Positions 10,620-23,172 are shown, counted from the first letter of the stretch. The stretch: 64,000 nt of DNA from Mycolicibacterium parafortuitum (GCF_002086815.1 NZ_MVID01000004.1:248001-312000), one strand, 5' to 3'. A program made the numbers and translations. The notes: generated by a model not told the origin, from the sequence alone.

Positions 10620-11216
10620 GCCGACCGGATCACATTCAGCTCCCACCCCACCCGAAGGGCCGCCGCGGCCGGCCGTCGGGCGATGACCGCTGCGCGTGTC
10701 GTGCCGCGTGTCGCACCCTTTCGGCTCGGCCGAATCACAAAATCTTCTGTCACTGGTGCCACAGCAGCCACGTCGAGAGCTGTGCACAACGGTGTGCACA
10801 ACCTGAGGTCAACCTGCCGACAACATCCCCCGCGGTCCCCAAACGCCGAACCATCCCCAACCGGTGCCCAACCGTTCCACGGCCATCCCCAGTCTGCTCA
10901 CAGCTCGAGGCAGCCGCTGGCCTGCGCGAAACCCCGGTAATCCCCAGTCTGCACAGTGCCTATTACTAATACTTGTATCTCTCTCTCAATATCTTCTAGA
11001 AGAAGACTGTTGGGGAAACCTGTCATTCACCGGCTCCCCGGGGTGGTTCCTTCGGCGCATGTCAGCGCGATCGTTTAGCTTTCAAGTTGGAGCCGAAAGC
11101 TCTACGGTGGTTCAGCGACAGCCGTTCCGGTAGTCGCGGCGCAGCCCACTCGCAGCGCCGCGTCATTCGCCGAAACCGCTGGTGAAGCTTGACTGGGTGT
11201 GCATCGAAGGGACGCT
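10620..11216. other. oriC: Chromosomal replication origin oriC (dnaA-dnaN intergenic)
   Basis: 597 bases without a gene between dnaA and dnaN, the established mycobacterial oriC position. Two identical DnaA-box-like 9-mers TGTGCACAA (reverse of TTGTGCACA) lie at 10781-10789 and 10793-10801. A 13-base direct repeat ATCCCCAGTCTGC occurs at 10885-10897 and 10940-10952. It is followed by an AT-rich, pyrimidine-biased stretch (about 10957-11010) that is the best candidate for the unwinding element. Other degenerate boxes (TCCCCA, GACAAC) are scattered between. Confidence 0.9.
10885..10952 (+). repeat. 13-base direct repeat pair within oriC
   Basis: ATCCCCAGTCTGC is repeated exactly at 10885-10897 and 10940-10952, 55 bases apart start to start (about five helical turns). 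The second copy directly borders the AT-rich segment. The core ATCCCCA resembles a degenerate DnaA box. Confidence 0.7.
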
Positions 11217-12413
11217 ATGAACGTGGCGACAACGGCTGGTCTGTCGGACCTGAAATTCCGGCTGACTCGCGAGGACTTCGCCGACGCGGTTGCGTGGGTA
11301 GCTCGCAACCTGCCGTCGAGGCCCACGGTGCCGGTATTGGCCGGCGTGCTGCTCACGGGCTCCGACGAAGGCCTCACGGTCTCGGGTTTCGACTACGAGG
11401 TCTCCGCCGAGGTCCAGATTCCGGCCGAAATCGCTTCTCCGGGAAGCGTTCTGGTCTCGGGGCGGCTGCTGTCCGACATCGTGCGCGCGTTGCCGGCCAA
11501 GCCGGTGGACGTCAGCGTGGAGGGCACCCGGGTGTCGCTGACCTGCGGTTCGTCCCGATTCTCGCTGCCCACCATGGCCGTCGAGGATTACCCGACGCTG
11601 CCGACGCTGCCCGACGAGACCGGTGTGGTCTCCTCGGAGCTGTTCTCCGAGGCGATCGGCCAGGTCGCCGTCGCCGCGGGTCGTGACGACACCCTCCCGA
11701 TGCTGACCGGCATCCGGGTCGAGATCTCCGGCGAGAAAGTCGTTTTGGCCGCGACCGATCGATTCCGCCTGGCGGTTCGCGAACTGACCTGGTCGGCGGG
11801 CGCCGCCGGCGTCGAGGCCGCGGTTCTGGTGCCGGCGAAGACGCTTGCCGAGGCGGCCAAGGCCGGTACCGACGGCACCGAGGTCCACCTGTCACTCGGG
11901 CAGGGCCCGACCGTCGGCAAGGAAGGCCTGCTCGGCATCCGCAGCAAGGGCAAGCGCAGCACCACCCGGCTGCTGGATGCCGAGTTCCCGAAGTTCCGCC
12001 AGTTGCTGCCGACCGAGCACACCGCGATCGCGACCATCGGTGTCGCCGAGCTGACCGAGGCCATCAAGCGTGTGGCCCTGGTCGCCGACCGCGGCGCGCA
12101 GGTCCGGATGGAATTCGCCGACGATGTGCTGCGACTGTCCGCTGGCGCCGACGATGTCGGCCGCGCGGAGGAAGACCTGGCGGTGCAGTTCGCGGGCGAC
12201 CCGCTGACCATCGCGTTCAACCCGAACTACCTGACGGACGGGCTCGGCTCGCTGCACTCCGACCGGGTCACCTTCGGATTCACCACCCCCAGCCGTCCGG
12301 CGGTGCTGCGGCCCGCCGGTGAGGACGACGCCGCTGCCGAGGGCAATGGTCCGTTCCCCGCTGCGCAGACCGACTACGTGTATCTGCTGATGCCGGTGCG
12401 CCTACCCGGCTGA
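11217..12413 (+). CDS. dnaN: DNA polymerase III beta subunit (sliding clamp)
   Basis: 398-residue processivity clamp that dimerises into a ring around DNA. The start is ATG 11217 with AAGGGA upstream; six codons further upstream remain open but have no homologous sequence. The three clamp domains are visible: [19 protein letters not shown] at the start, [13 protein letters not shown] near residue 90, and the C-terminal [12 protein letters not shown] tail that binds clamp-interacting peptides. Confidence 0.97.
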   Translation: MNVATTAGLSDLKFRLTREDFADAVAWVARNLPSRPTVPVLAGVLLTGSDEGLTVSGFDYEVSAEVQIPAEIASPGSVLVSGRLLSDIVRALPAKPVDVSVEGTRVSLTCGSSRFSLPTMAVEDYPTLPTLPDETGVVSSELFSEAIGQVAVAAGRDDTLPMLTGIRVEISGEKVVLAATDRFRLAVRELTWSAGAAGVEAAVLVPAKTLAEAAKAGTDGTEVHLSLGQGPTVGKEGLLGIRSKGKRSTTRLLDAEFPKFRQLLPTEHTAIATIGVAELTEAIKRVALVADRGAQVRMEFADDVLRLSAGADDVGRAEEDLAVQFAGDPLTIAFNPNYLTDGLGSLHSDRVTFGFTTPSRPAVLRPAGEDDAAAEGNGPFPAAQTDYVYLLMPVRLPG

Positions 12414-12444
12414 CCGGTCTGCCACACGAGAGGGGGCGCTCACC

Positions 12445-13338
12445 ATGCAACTGGGTCTGATCGGCCTCGGCAAGATGGGTTTCAACATGCGCGCGCGGTT
12501 GCGCGACGGCGGCCACGAGGTCATCGGCTACGACCCGCGGCCCGAGGTTTCCGACGTGGCCTCGCTCGAGGAACTCGCCGAGCGGCTGGAATCCCCGCGG
12601 GTGGTCTGGGTGATGGTCCCGTCCGGCACGGTCACCGACAGCACCATCACGGCGCTGGCCGATGTGCTGTCCGAGGGCGACCTGGTGATCGACGGCGGAA
12701 ACTCGCGCTACACCGAGGACGGCCGGCACGCAAAGCTGTTGGGCGACAAGGGGATATCGTTTGTCGACGCGGGTGTCTCCGGCGGTATCTGGGGTCTGAC
12801 CGAGGGGTACGGTCTGATGGTCGGCGGCAGCGACGCCGATGTCGAGCGCGCGATGCCGATCTTCGACACGTTGCGTCCGCCGGGACCGAAGGAGGACGGT
12901 TTCGTCCACGTCGGACCGGTCGGCGCGGGTCATTTCGCCAAGATGGTGCACAACGGCGTCGAGTACGCGCTGATGACCGCCTACGCCGAAGGCTACGAGC
13001 TGCTCGCCGCCGAGGACCTCGTGCAGAATCCGCAGGCGGTGTACCAGGCCTGGACCAACGGCACGGTGGTGCGGTCGTGGTTGCAGCAGCTGCTGGCCAA
13101 GGCTCTCAAAGAAGATCCGAATCTGGCCGAGATCAGCGGCTACACAGAGGATTCCGGTGAGGGCCGGTGGACCGTCGAAGAAGCTATCCGGCTGCGGGTG
13201 CCGGTGCCGAGCATCGCGGCATCGCTGTTCGCGCGGTTCCTGTCGCGCCAGGACGAATCCCCGACCATGCGCGCCGTCGCGGCGCTGCGCAACCAGTTCG
13301 GCGGCCATGCCGTCAAGCGGGTCAGCGAGTCGGGCTGA
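12445..13338 (+). CDS. gnd: 6-phosphogluconate dehydrogenase, decarboxylating (short, GntZ type)
   Basis: Converts 6-phosphogluconate to ribulose 5-phosphate with CO2 release in the pentose phosphate pathway. 297 residues, the short form. An N-terminal Rossmann motif GLIGLGKMGFNM is followed by DGGNSRYTEDG and the catalytic-Lys segment GHFAKMVHNGVEY. It sits between dnaN and recF with a 12-base gap before recF, so it is cotranscribed with replication genes. This insertion is known from M. smegmatis-type mycobacteria and is absent in M. tuberculosis. Confidence 0.94.
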   Translation: MQLGLIGLGKMGFNMRARLRDGGHEVIGYDPRPEVSDVASLEELAERLESPRVVWVMVPSGTVTDSTITALADVLSEGDLVIDGGNSRYTEDGRHAKLLGDKGISFVDAGVSGGIWGLTEGYGLMVGGSDADVERAMPIFDTLRPPGPKEDGFVHVGPVGAGHFAKMVHNGVEYALMTAYAEGYELLAAEDLVQNPQAVYQAWTNGTVVRSWLQQLLAKALKEDPNLAEISGYTEDSGEGRWTVEEAIRLRVPVPSIAASLFARFLSRQDESPTMRAVAALRNQFGGHAVKRVSESG

Positions 13339-13350
13339 CAAGGTGAACCT

Positions 13351-14511
13351 GTGTACGTCCGTCACCTCACGCTGACCGACTTCCGGTCCTGGGCTCGGGT
13401 CGAGCTCGAGCTGGAACCCGGGCGCACCGTGTTCGTCGGCTCGAACGGCTTCGGAAAGACGAATCTCGTTGAAGCACTGTGGTATTCGTCGACGCTGGGA
13501 TCGCACCGGGTGGCTTCGGACGCGCCGCTGATCCGCGCCGGCGCGGAGCGGGCCGTGGTGTCGACGATCGTGGTCAACGACGGTCGCGAGCTCGCGGTGG
13601 ACCTGGACATCACGTCCGGGCGGGCCAACAAGGCCCGGCTGAACCGTTCCCCGGTGCGCTCGGCGCGCGAGATCCTCGGGGTGCTGCGCGCCGTGCTGTT
13701 CGCCCCCGAAGACCTCGCGCTGGTCCGCGGCGACCCGGGTGAGCGCCGCCGTTACCTCGACGAACTGGCCACCACGCGGCGACCGCGCATCGCCGCGGTG
13801 CGCGCCGATTACGACAAGGTGGTGCGTCAGCGCACCGCGCTGCTCAAGACCGCATCCGCGGCGCGGTTCCGCGGTGACCGGGGTGCGCTCGAGACACTCG
13901 ATGTGTGGGACGGGCACCTCGCGCATCACGGCGCCCAGTTGATCGCCGCGCGGGTGGCACTCGTCCACGAACTGGCCCCGGAGGTGGAGAAGGCGTACCA
14001 GCTGCTGGCTCCGGCCTCCCGGCCGGCGGCGGTGCGGTACCGCTCCGGTGTCGAGGTGGTGGAGGCCGAGGCCGCGGCGGGCAACAGCGACGCGGAGGTG
14101 TTCGAGGCCGCGTTGCTCGAGGCGTTGAGCCGCCGCCGCGACGCCGAGCTCGAGCGCGGGGTGTGCCTGGTCGGTCCGCATCGCGACGACCTGGAACTCC
14201 GTCTCGGCGATCAGCCCGCGAAAGGTTTTGCCAGCCACGGAGAATCGTGGTCGATGGCGCTGGCTCTGCGATTGGCGGCGTATGAACTGTTGCGCGCCGA
14301 GGGCAGTGATCCGGTGCTGCTGCTCGACGACGTGTTCGCCGAACTGGACACCGCCCGTCGCCAGGCGCTGGCTCAGGTTGCCGCGTCGGCCGAACAGGTG
14401 CTGGTGACCGCGGCGGTACACGAGGACATCCCGACGGACTGGGACGCCCGGCTTGTCGAGATCACCATGACCGACAGCGACTCGGGCCGGATCTCGGTGG
14501 TGCGGCAGTGA
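13351..14511 (+). CDS. recF: Recombination mediator RecF
   Basis: 386-residue ABC/SMC-like ATPase that loads RecA at single-strand gaps. N-terminal [12 protein letters not shown]; Walker [11 protein letters not shown] near residue 33; signature and Walker B at the C-terminus ([26 protein letters not shown]). The GTG start follows AAGGTG. The gene overlaps dciA by 4 bases. Confidence 0.96.
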   Translation: MYVRHLTLTDFRSWARVELELEPGRTVFVGSNGFGKTNLVEALWYSSTLGSHRVASDAPLIRAGAERAVVSTIVVNDGRELAVDLDITSGRANKARLNRSPVRSAREILGVLRAVLFAPEDLALVRGDPGERRRYLDELATTRRPRIAAVRADYDKVVRQRTALLKTASAARFRGDRGALETLDVWDGHLAHHGAQLIAARVALVHELAPEVEKAYQLLAPASRPAAVRYRSGVEVVEAEAAAGNSDAEVFEAALLEALSRRRDAELERGVCLVGPHRDDLELRLGDQPAKGFASHGESWSMALALRLAAYELLRAEGSDPVLLLDDVFAELDTARRQALAQVAASAEQVLVTAAVHEDIPTDWDARLVEITMTDSDSGRISVVRQ

Positions 14512-15080
14512 CCGACGACAGCAAGGACGACAACGACAAGGAATTGGGTCCGCCCGCGCACCTCGAGGGGCTCAAGGGCATGGATCTGGTGCGTCGCGCA
14601 CTGGAAGAGGCCCGTGGTGCCGCGCGCCGGCAGGGCAAGAATGTCGGGAACGGCAGGACGAACCCCGCTCCGCGCCGGGCCGCGGGCAACGGACGGCGAC
14701 GCTGGTCCGGTCCGGGACCGGACAGCCGCGATCCGCAGTTGTTCGGCTCGATCACCAAGGACGTCGCGCGCAGTCGCGGCTGGTCGGCGCGCGTCTCCGA
14801 AGGTGCGGTGTTCGGCAGGTGGCCTGCCGTCGTCGGTGAGCAGATCGCCGAGCACGCCTCCCCCACCAGCCTGCACGACGGTGTGCTGACCGTCTCGGCC
14901 GAATCGACGGCGTGGGCCACCCAGCTGCGAATGGTGCAGTCCCAGATCCTGGCCAAGATCGCCGCGGCGGTCGGCGACGGGGTCGTGACCTCGCTGAAGA
15001 TCGTCGGTCCGGTGGGTCCGTCCTGGCGGAAGGGGCGCTACAACGTGCCCGGTCGCGGACCCCGCGACACGTACGGTTAG
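14508..15080 (+). CDS. dciA: DciA-type helicase loader (DUF721, Rv0004-like)
   Basis: 190 residues. A long basic, low-complexity N-terminal half (Arg/Gly/Asn-rich, residues 20-75) precedes a KH-like DUF721 domain (about 85-175) with [19 protein letters not shown] and [16 protein letters not shown]. DciA (Rv0004 in M. tuberculosis) is the ancestral partner that helps deliver the replicative helicase DnaB to the origin in bacteria lacking DnaC/DnaI. The GTG start overlaps the recF stop (GTGA). Confidence 0.92.
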   Translation: MTDDSKDDNDKELGPPAHLEGLKGMDLVRRALEEARGAARRQGKNVGNGRTNPAPRRAAGNGRRRWSGPGPDSRDPQLFGSITKDVARSRGWSARVSEGAVFGRWPAVVGEQIAEHASPTSLHDGVLTVSAESTAWATQLRMVQSQILAKIAAAVGDGVVTSLKIVGPVGPSWRKGRYNVPGRGPRDTYG

Positions 15081-15247
15081 CCGCCCGCCGACGATCGTCT
15101 CAGAGCCGCCAGAACACAACATCACAGTTTCCACGGCGTCAAGACCTAACTTCGACCGAAAAATTCCGCGCACGGCTTGATCAGGTATGCAGAAACGCCC
15201 CCGCAGGATCGGTCCTGACGGTAGTTAAAGGTAGACTGGTTCGGTGA

Positions 15248-17341
<2,094 letters not shown>

Positions 17342-17371
17342 TGACGTTAGCCAAATGCATAGGACAACTTC

Positions 17372-19894
17372 ATGACTGACACCACCCTGCCCCCGACCGG
17401 GGACGCCGGCGACCGGATCGAACCGGTCGACATCCAGCAGGAGATGCAGCGCAGCTACATCGACTACGCGATGAGCGTCATCGTCGGGCGCGCGCTGCCC
17501 GAGGTGCGCGACGGTCTCAAGCCGGTGCACCGCCGCGTGCTGTACGCGATGTTCGACTCGGGCTTCCGCCCGGACCGCGGCCACGCGAAATCTGCACGCT
17601 CCGTTGCCGAGACGATGGGTAACTACCACCCGCACGGCGACTCGTCGATCTACGACACCCTGGTGCGCATGGCCCAGCCGTGGTCGCTGCGCTACCCGCT
17701 GGTCGACGGTCAGGGCAACTTCGGTTCGCCCGGAAACGATCCGCCGGCCGCGATGCGCTACACGGAGGCGCGGCTGACTCCGCTGGCGATGGAGATGCTG
17801 CGCGAAATCGACGAGGAGACAGTCGATTTCATTCCGAACTACGACGGACGGGTGCAGGAGCCGACGGTCCTGCCGAGCCGGTTCCCGAACCTGCTCGCCA
17901 ACGGCTCCGGTGGTATCGCCGTCGGTATGGCCACCAACATGCCTCCGCACAATCTGCGGGAGCTGGCCGAGGCCGTGTACTGGTGCCTGGAGAACCACGA
18001 GGCCGACGAGGAAGCCACCTGCGAGGCGGTGATGGAACGGGTCAAGGGGCCCGACTTCCCGACCTACGGCCTGATCGTCGGAACGCAGGGCATCGAGGAC
18101 ACCTACAAGACGGGTCGCGGATCGATCCGGATGCGCGGTGTCGTGGAGATCGAAGAGGACTCCCGCGGGCGTACCTCGCTGGTCATCACCGAGTTGCCGT
18201 ACCAGGTCAACCACGACAACTTCATCACCTCGATCGCCGAACAGGTCCGCGACGGGAAGCTCACGGGCATCTCCAACATCGAGGATCAGTCCAGCGACCG
18301 GGTGGGTCTGCGGATCGTCGTCGAGATCAAGCGCGACGCCGTGGCGAAGGTGGTGCTGAACAACCTCTACAAGCACACCCAGCTGCAGACCAGCTTCGGC
18401 GCCAACATGCTGTCCATCGTCGACGGGGTGCCGCGCACGCTGCGCCTGGATCAGCTGATCCGCCACTACGTCAACCACCAGTTGGACGTCATCGTCCGGC
18501 GCACCCGCTACCGGCTGCGCAAGGCGAACGAACGCGCCCACATCCTGCGCGGTCTGGTCAAGGCGCTCGACGCGCTCGACGAGGTCATCGCGTTGATCCG
18601 GGCATCGCAGACAGTCGAGATCGCCCGCACCGGCCTGATCGAGTTGCTCGACATCGACGAGATCCAGGCCCAGGCGATCCTCGACATGCAGCTGCGCCGG
18701 CTCGCCGCCCTCGAGCGGCAGCGCATCGTCGACGATCTGGCCAAGATCGAGGCCGAGATCGCCGACCTCGAGGACATCCTGGCCAAGCCGGAACGTCAGC
18801 GCGCGATCGTGCACGACGAGCTCAAGGAGATCGTCGACAAGTACGGCGACGACCGCCGCACCAGGATCATCCCGGCCGACGGCGACGTCGCCGACGAGGA
18901 TCTGATCGCCCGTGAGGATGTCGTCGTCACGATCACCGAGACCGGTTACGCCAAGCGCACCAAGACCGACCTGTACCGCAGCCAGAAGCGCGGCGGCAAG
19001 GGTGTCCAGGGCGCCGGGCTCAAGCAGGACGACATCGTCAACCACTTCTTCGTCTGCTCGACCCACGACTGGATCCTGTTCTTCACCACACAGGGCCGGG
19101 TGTACCGGGCGAAGGCCTACGAGCTGCCCGAGGCGTCTCGAACGGCGCGCGGCCAGCACGTGGCGAACCTGCTGGCGTTCCAGCCGGAGGAGCGCATCGC
19201 TCAGGTCATCCAGCTCAAGACCTACGAGGACGCGCCGTACCTGGTGCTCGCGACCCGCAACGGTCTGGTGAAGAAGTCCCGCCTGGTCGACTTCGACTCG
19301 AACCGTTCGGGCGGCATCGTCGCGATCAACCTGCGCGACGGTGACGAACTGGTCGGTGCGGTGCTGTGTTCCTCGGACGACGACCTGCTGCTGGTGTCCG
19401 CGAAGGGTCAGTCGATCCGGTTCTCGGCCAACGACGAGGTGCTGCGGCCGATGGGCCGCGCCACCTCGGGCGTGCAGGGCATGCGGTTCAACGAAGAGGA
19501 TCAGCTGCTGTCGCTCAACGTGGTTCGGCCCGACACCTACCTTCTGGTGGCGACCTCGGGTGGTTACGCCAAGCGCACCGCGATCGAGGAGTACTCACCG
19601 CAGGGCCGTGGCGGCAAGGGCATCCTGACGATCCAGTACGACCGTCGTCGCGGCACCCTCGTCGGCGCGCTGATCGTCGACGACGACACCGAGCTGTACG
19701 CGATCACCTCCGGTGGAGGTGTCATCCGCACGGCGGCCCGGCAGGTCCGCAAGGCCGGACGCCAGACCAAGGGCGTTCGCTTGATGAACCTGGGCGAGGG
19801 CGACACACTTATCGCCATCGCGCGGAACGCTGAGGCCGGCGACAGCACGGACGAGGTCAACACGGACCTGGACGCGACGGATGAGGAGTCGTAG
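17372..19894 (+). CDS. gyrA: DNA gyrase subunit A
   Basis: 840-residue breakage-reunion subunit. The winged-helix and tower domains include the catalytic Tyr in [10 protein letters not shown] (residue about 130), and the C-terminal DNA-wrapping beta-pinwheel has a GyrA box of the form QKRGGKG near residue 538. The quinolone-determining region reads [12 protein letters not shown]: residue 91, equivalent to Ser83 of E. coli and Ala90 of M. tuberculosis, is Ser; Asp95 corresponds to M. tuberculosis Asp94. It is 30 bases behind gyrB. Confidence 0.97.
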   Translation: MTDTTLPPTGDAGDRIEPVDIQQEMQRSYIDYAMSVIVGRALPEVRDGLKPVHRRVLYAMFDSGFRPDRGHAKSARSVAETMGNYHPHGDSSIYDTLVRMAQPWSLRYPLVDGQGNFGSPGNDPPAAMRYTEARLTPLAMEMLREIDEETVDFIPNYDGRVQEPTVLPSRFPNLLANGSGGIAVGMATNMPPHNLRELAEAVYWCLENHEADEEATCEAVMERVKGPDFPTYGLIVGTQGIEDTYKTGRGSIRMRGVVEIEEDSRGRTSLVITELPYQVNHDNFITSIAEQVRDGKLTGISNIEDQSSDRVGLRIVVEIKRDAVAKVVLNNLYKHTQLQTSFGANMLSIVDGVPRTLRLDQLIRHYVNHQLDVIVRRTRYRLRKANERAHILRGLVKALDALDEVIALIRASQTVEIARTGLIELLDIDEIQAQAILDMQLRRLAALERQRIVDDLAKIEAEIADLEDILAKPERQRAIVHDELKEIVDKYGDDRRTRIIPADGDVADEDLIAREDVVVTITETGYAKRTKTDLYRSQKRGGKGVQGAGLKQDDIVNHFFVCSTHDWILFFTTQGRVYRAKAYELPEASRTARGQHVANLLAFQPEERIAQVIQLKTYEDAPYLVLATRNGLVKKSRLVDFDSNRSGGIVAINLRDGDELVGAVLCSSDDDLLLVSAKGQSIRFSANDEVLRPMGRATSGVQGMRFNEEDQLLSLNVVRPDTYLLVATSGGYAKRTAIEEYSPQGRGGKGILTIQYDRRRGTLVGALIVDDDTELYAITSGGGVIRTAARQVRKAGRQTKGVRLMNLGEGDTLIAIARNAEAGDSTDEVNTDLDATDEES

Positions 19895-20884
19895 GTGAGC
19901 TCACCGAAAGAGCCGGGATCCGCGCCGACGGGTGAAGGTTCCGGCCCGGCCAACGGGTCGGGCGCCGGCGCACCGGCCTCGGGCCAGGACAGTGGCTCAC
20001 GACCGGCACACACGGCCGACACCACCGAGCTGCCGCCCTGGCAGCGGGGTCCGGCCGCGCGGGCCAGGCAGGAGCCTCAGGGCCCGGAAGCGCAGCGCCA
20101 GGACGGGCCCCGCACCCCGCAGCCGGGTCAGCCCGGGCAGCAGGGTCAGCCGGGTCAGCCCGGTGGCCTCGATGCGCGGCTGAACCGGTTCATGGCCGGT
20201 GGGTCCGCCCCGGCGGGCCGGCCGGAGACCGAGCAGATCCCACGGAAGGACCCGCGCCCCGAACCAGGGCCCCGCGGGGACCGCACCGACGTCGTACGCC
20301 CGGAAGGTGCCCGTCCCGAGGGCAGTCGTCCCGAGGGCCGGCCGGAGGGCAGGCCCGAGCCCGGTGCCGCGTACGCCAGCGAGCTGCCGGACCTGTCCGG
20401 GCCGCGGCCACCGCGTCCGCCGCAGCGTCCGCCGGTGGATCGTCCGGCGGACAAACCCGCTGCCAAGGGCACCGCTGCCCCCGCCGGCCGTCTGCAGGTG
20501 GGTACGCGCCAGCACAAGGGCCCGGTGCGCGCCAGCATGCAGATCCGCCGGGTCGACCCGTGGAGCACGCTGAAGGTGTCGCTGCTGCTGTCGGTGGTGC
20601 TGTTCTTCGTGTGGATGATCGCGGTCGCGATCCTGTACCTGGTGCTCGGCGGCATGGGCGTCTGGAGCAAGCTCAACAGCAACGTCGGCGACCTGCTGAC
20701 CAGTGCCAGCGGTAGCTCCGGCGGCGAGCTGGTGTCCAGCGGCACCATCTTCGGCGGTGCGACGCTCATCGGTCTGGTGAACATCGTTCTGCTCACCGCC
20801 GGGGCCACGATCGGGGCGTTCATCTACAACCTGACCACCGACCTCGTGGGCGGTGTGGAGGTCACCCTGGCAGACCGGGACTGA
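19895..20884 (+). CDS. DUF3566 membrane protein (Rv0007-like)
   Basis: 329 residues. Residues 1-205 are an extended Pro/Gly/Arg/Glu-rich, probably disordered cytoplasmic region with short repeats (GQPGQ, RPEGxRPEG). The C-terminal third is a DUF3566 domain with two transmembrane spans around [20 protein letters not shown] and [18 protein letters not shown]. The GTG start follows the gyrA stop without a gap. Its position between gyrA and tRNA-Ile matches Rv0007. Its function is unknown; the family has been linked to cell growth and division. Confidence 0.85.
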   Translation: MSSPKEPGSAPTGEGSGPANGSGAGAPASGQDSGSRPAHTADTTELPPWQRGPAARARQEPQGPEAQRQDGPRTPQPGQPGQQGQPGQPGGLDARLNRFMAGGSAPAGRPETEQIPRKDPRPEPGPRGDRTDVVRPEGARPEGSRPEGRPEGRPEPGAAYASELPDLSGPRPPRPPQRPPVDRPADKPAAKGTAAPAGRLQVGTRQHKGPVRASMQIRRVDPWSTLKVSLLLSVVLFFVWMIAVAILYLVLGGMGVWSKLNSNVGDLLTSASGSSGGELVSSGTIFGGATLIGLVNIVLLTAGATIGAFIYNLTTDLVGGVEVTLADRD

Positions 20885-20899
20885 CCGCGACCTTCCGGT

Positions 20900-20929
20900 T
20901 TGGGAGTCGGGATACTCGTACGGTAATCT
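20900..20929 (+). promoter_or_regulatory. Candidate sigma-A promoter for the tRNA-Ile/tRNA-Ala unit
   Basis: TTGGGA (20900-20905) and TAATCT (20924-20929) are separated by 18 bases and lie 25 bases upstream of the tRNA-Ile 5' end. The -10 is a reasonable match to TANNNT and the -35 matches TTGNNA. Confidence 0.4.
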
Positions 20930-20953
20930 CGTCGCTCGGCCCGTGTGGTTGAC

Positions 20954-21027
20954 GGGGCTATAGCTCAGGCGGTTAGAGCGCTTCGCTGATAACGAAGAGG
21001 TCGGAGGTTCGAGTCCTCCTAGCCCCA
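20954..21027 (+). tRNA. ileT: tRNA-Ile (anticodon GAT)
   Basis: 74 bases fold as a cloverleaf: acceptor GGGGCTA/TAGCCCC, D-arm, anticodon loop CTGATAA, T-arm GGAGGTTCGAGTCCTCC, discriminator A. CCA is not encoded. Confidence 0.97.
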
Positions 21028-21042
21028 CGGAAAGGTACGTCG

Positions 21043-21156
21043 ATGAAGCTGGTGCTTCTCCTCGCAGGCGCTGCTGCGGCCGTCGCCTCGGTCATCGTGT
21101 GGCGAACCCAGCACGGGCCGGAGGTCTGGCACAGTCTCAGCGAGACACCTTCCTGA
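21043..21156 (+). CDS. DLW-39-type small protein
   Basis: 37-codon gene lying between tRNA-Ile and tRNA-Ala. The protein starts MKLVLLLAGAAAAVASVIVW, a single hydrophobic N-terminal helix, and continues RTQHGPEVWHSLSETPS. This matches the actinobacterial DLW-39 family in size, position and layout; the namesake Asp-Leu-Trp is Glu-Val-Trp here. GGAAAGG lies about 8 bases before the ATG. It is probably a membrane-anchored microprotein of unknown role. Confidence 0.75.
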   Translation: MKLVLLLAGAAAAVASVIVWRTQHGPEVWHSLSETPS

Positions 21157-21162
21157 CGGCGA

Positions 21163-21235
21163 GGGGCCTTAGCTCAGTTGGTAGAGCGCTGCCTTTGCAA
21201 GGCAGATGTCAGGAGTTCGAATCTCCTAGGCTCCA
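21163..21235 (+). tRNA. alaT: tRNA-Ala (anticodon TGC)
   Basis: 73 bases: acceptor GGGGCCT/AGGCTCC with one G-T pair, D-loop AGCTCAGTTGGTAGAGC, anticodon loop CTTTGCAAG, T-arm AGGAGTTCGAATCTCCT, discriminator A. Confidence 0.97.
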
Positions 21236-21244
21236 CAATCAACA

Positions 21245-21275
21245 AACAGGTCAGACCGCGTGGGTCTGACCTGTT
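21245..21275 (+). terminator. Intrinsic terminator after tRNA-Ala
   Basis: Perfect hairpin: AACAGGTCAGACC (21245-21257), loop GCGTG, GGTCTGACCTGTT (21263-21275), ten bases after the tRNA. The U-tract is short, as is usual in mycobacteria. Confidence 0.85.
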
Positions 21276-21369
21276 CTGCGTTCGGGCGTCCAGGCGGCGG
21301 GCCGTGCGTGGCCGAGCAAGCACCTGACGGGCCAGAGCGCCGTGCATCCACGCGAGCCGCGGCGTCCAC

Positions 21370-23049
21370 TCAGGGGATCACCGAAACCGGAGAGTCGTCC
21401 GCATAGAGCGCCTCGATCACGTCGGCGTACTTCTTCTGGATGGATGTGCGCTTGAGTTTGAACGTCGGGGTGAGTTCGTCGGAGTCCGGCGTCCACGAGG
21501 ACGGCACCACGGCGAAGCGTCGAACCCTCTCGACCCGCGACAGCCGGGAGTTGGCCTGATCGACATGTTCCTGCACCGCCGCGCGGAGACTGTCCTCACT
21601 GTCGAGGCCGAGGGCTTGTCGCACGGCGTCATCGACGACGATCAGAGCGATGTTGTACGGACGGCCGTCGCCGATGACGCACGCATGCTCGATCAGCGGA
21701 TCCGCCTCCCTCAGACGCGCTTCGATGTTCGCCGGGGACATGTTCTTTCCGCCGCTGTTGATGATCAGGTCCTTTTTGCGGTCGACGATCCAGATCCTTC
21801 CGTTGTTGTCGACCCGCGCGATATCGCCCGTCCGTAGCCAGCCCTGTTCATCGATCACTGCGGAAGTCGCGCTCGGCCGGCGGCGGTACCTGGCCATCAC
21901 AGACGGGCCGCGCACGAGTAGCTCACCGTCCGCGTCTACCCGAACTTCATTGTGTGGCAGAGGCTTGCCGACACATCCGGCGGCGTCGAGTTCGGCGATC
22001 GAGACGACACCCGCACTCTCTGACATTCCGTAGGTTTCGCGCAGCGGCACGCCCAATGTGCGGAAGTAGTCGAGGACGCGGGGCGAACAAGGCGCGGCGC
22101 CGGTGAGCGCGACCTCCACCCGGCTGCAGCCGATGTTACGGCGCAACGTATCCGGGTCGGCGCCCTTCTGATACGCGGGGGCGGTGGCTGCCATCAACTT
22201 CTCCCAGAGCCGAGGCGGCGAGAAAAGAATTTCTGGTTGCACCTGCTGGAGAAGTGGCACGAGATGGGCCATATCGCCGCAACACACGATGGTCGAGCCG
22301 GTGATCAGCGGGATGTAGTGCGTCGACAGCCGCTCGGCGATATGAGCCATCGGCAGGAAGGAGATGGATCGCATATCGCGTCGAAGCGGGATCCGCCGAG
22401 TGATCTCGGTGATCGTCGTCATGATGTTTCGATGGGTGAGCTCCACCCCCTTGGGAGCGCCCGTGGTGCCGGACGTGTAGATCACCGTGGCGGTATCGGA
22501 CTGTTCCGGCATCGAGATCGCCGCGAGGGTGGGTTGGGCGGACGGGTTGGTCAACAGCATCATCCACGAGTCCCGTCCGACGACGACAATCCGCGGCGCC
22601 GCAGAATTCATCAACGCCAACGCTGCTTCCAGCTTGTCCTCGTACGCGGGCTCAGTGATGATGAAGCTGCATCCCGCGTTGTCGAGAATCTCGGCCAGCT
22701 GCTCTGGGGCCGCGGTGTGATACAGCGAGATCGGCGTGCTCCCGGCCAGAAGGACCGCGATGTCAGCGATGTGGAACTCGGGTCGATTACTGAGAAGCAG
22801 ACCCACCGCATCGCCGCGGCCGAGTCCGGCAGCCTTCAATCCTGCCGAAACATTCTGCGCGGCTTTACCGTATCCGCGCCACGTCAAGGCAACGCCGAGC
22901 TGCTCGTCAAGAATTGCGGGATATGTGCCGCCGCGCGCAACTTGGGAGAGAAATGCCTCCGCAACGGTCAAATGTCTGGTCGCCAGATGCGGACCGCCGT
23001 GTGCAATCGGGCGCTCATCCGGACTCGGGGTGGCACTGGACGTCAACAT
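21370..23049 (-). CDS. Long-chain acyl-CoA/acyl-AMP ligase (FadD-like, AMP-binding)
   Basis: 559 residues of the ANL superfamily. It adenylates a carboxylic acid, probably a fatty acid, then normally transfers it to CoA. The AMP-binding P-loop YTSGTTGAPKGVELTH lies near residue 165; RETYGMSE (A5), WLRTGDIARVD (A7) and DRKKDLIINSGGKNMSP (A8 hinge) follow. The C-terminal catalytic Lys region is TFKLKRTSIQKKY. Start ATG 23049 has GGAGAGG seven bases upstream; frames to 23142 are open but lack a site. It is monocistronic and divergent from the following regulator, in a segment with lower GC at wobble positions than the flanking core genes. Confidence 0.88.
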   Translation of the reverse strand: MLTSSATPSPDERPIAHGGPHLATRHLTVAEAFLSQVARGGTYPAILDEQLGVALTWRGYGKAAQNVSAGLKAAGLGRGDAVGLLLSNRPEFHIADIAVLLAGSTPISLYHTAAPEQLAEILDNAGCSFIITEPAYEDKLEAALALMNSAAPRIVVVGRDSWMMLLTNPSAQPTLAAISMPEQSDTATVIYTSGTTGAPKGVELTHRNIMTTITEITRRIPLRRDMRSISFLPMAHIAERLSTHYIPLITGSTIVCCGDMAHLVPLLQQVQPEILFSPPRLWEKLMAATAPAYQKGADPDTLRRNIGCSRVEVALTGAAPCSPRVLDYFRTLGVPLRETYGMSESAGVVSIAELDAAGCVGKPLPHNEVRVDADGELLVRGPSVMARYRRRPSATSAVIDEQGWLRTGDIARVDNNGRIWIVDRKKDLIINSGGKNMSPANIEARLREADPLIEHACVIGDGRPYNIALIVVDDAVRQALGLDSEDSLRAAVQEHVDQANSRLSRVERVRRFAVVPSSWTPDSDELTPTFKLKRTSIQKKYADVIEALYADDSPVSVIP

Positions 23050-23172
23050 TTTGCGATCCTCTCCGACGGCTACCATTGACGACGCCGAATCACGCGACAC
23101 AACAATGCAATTCGACAATCGCATCCGTCTGAGAGTCAACATGTGAGACGACTCGAACGAAAGGCAGAGAGT

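Noticed and set aside
12280..14421. 713-codon minus-strand frame opposite gnd and recF
   Set aside because: It is antisense to conserved coding sequence with no start context or recognisable domain.
21163..21370. tRNA-Ala-integrated prophage or integrative element
   Set aside because: No integrase gene and no second copy of the tRNA 3' end was seen within the window.
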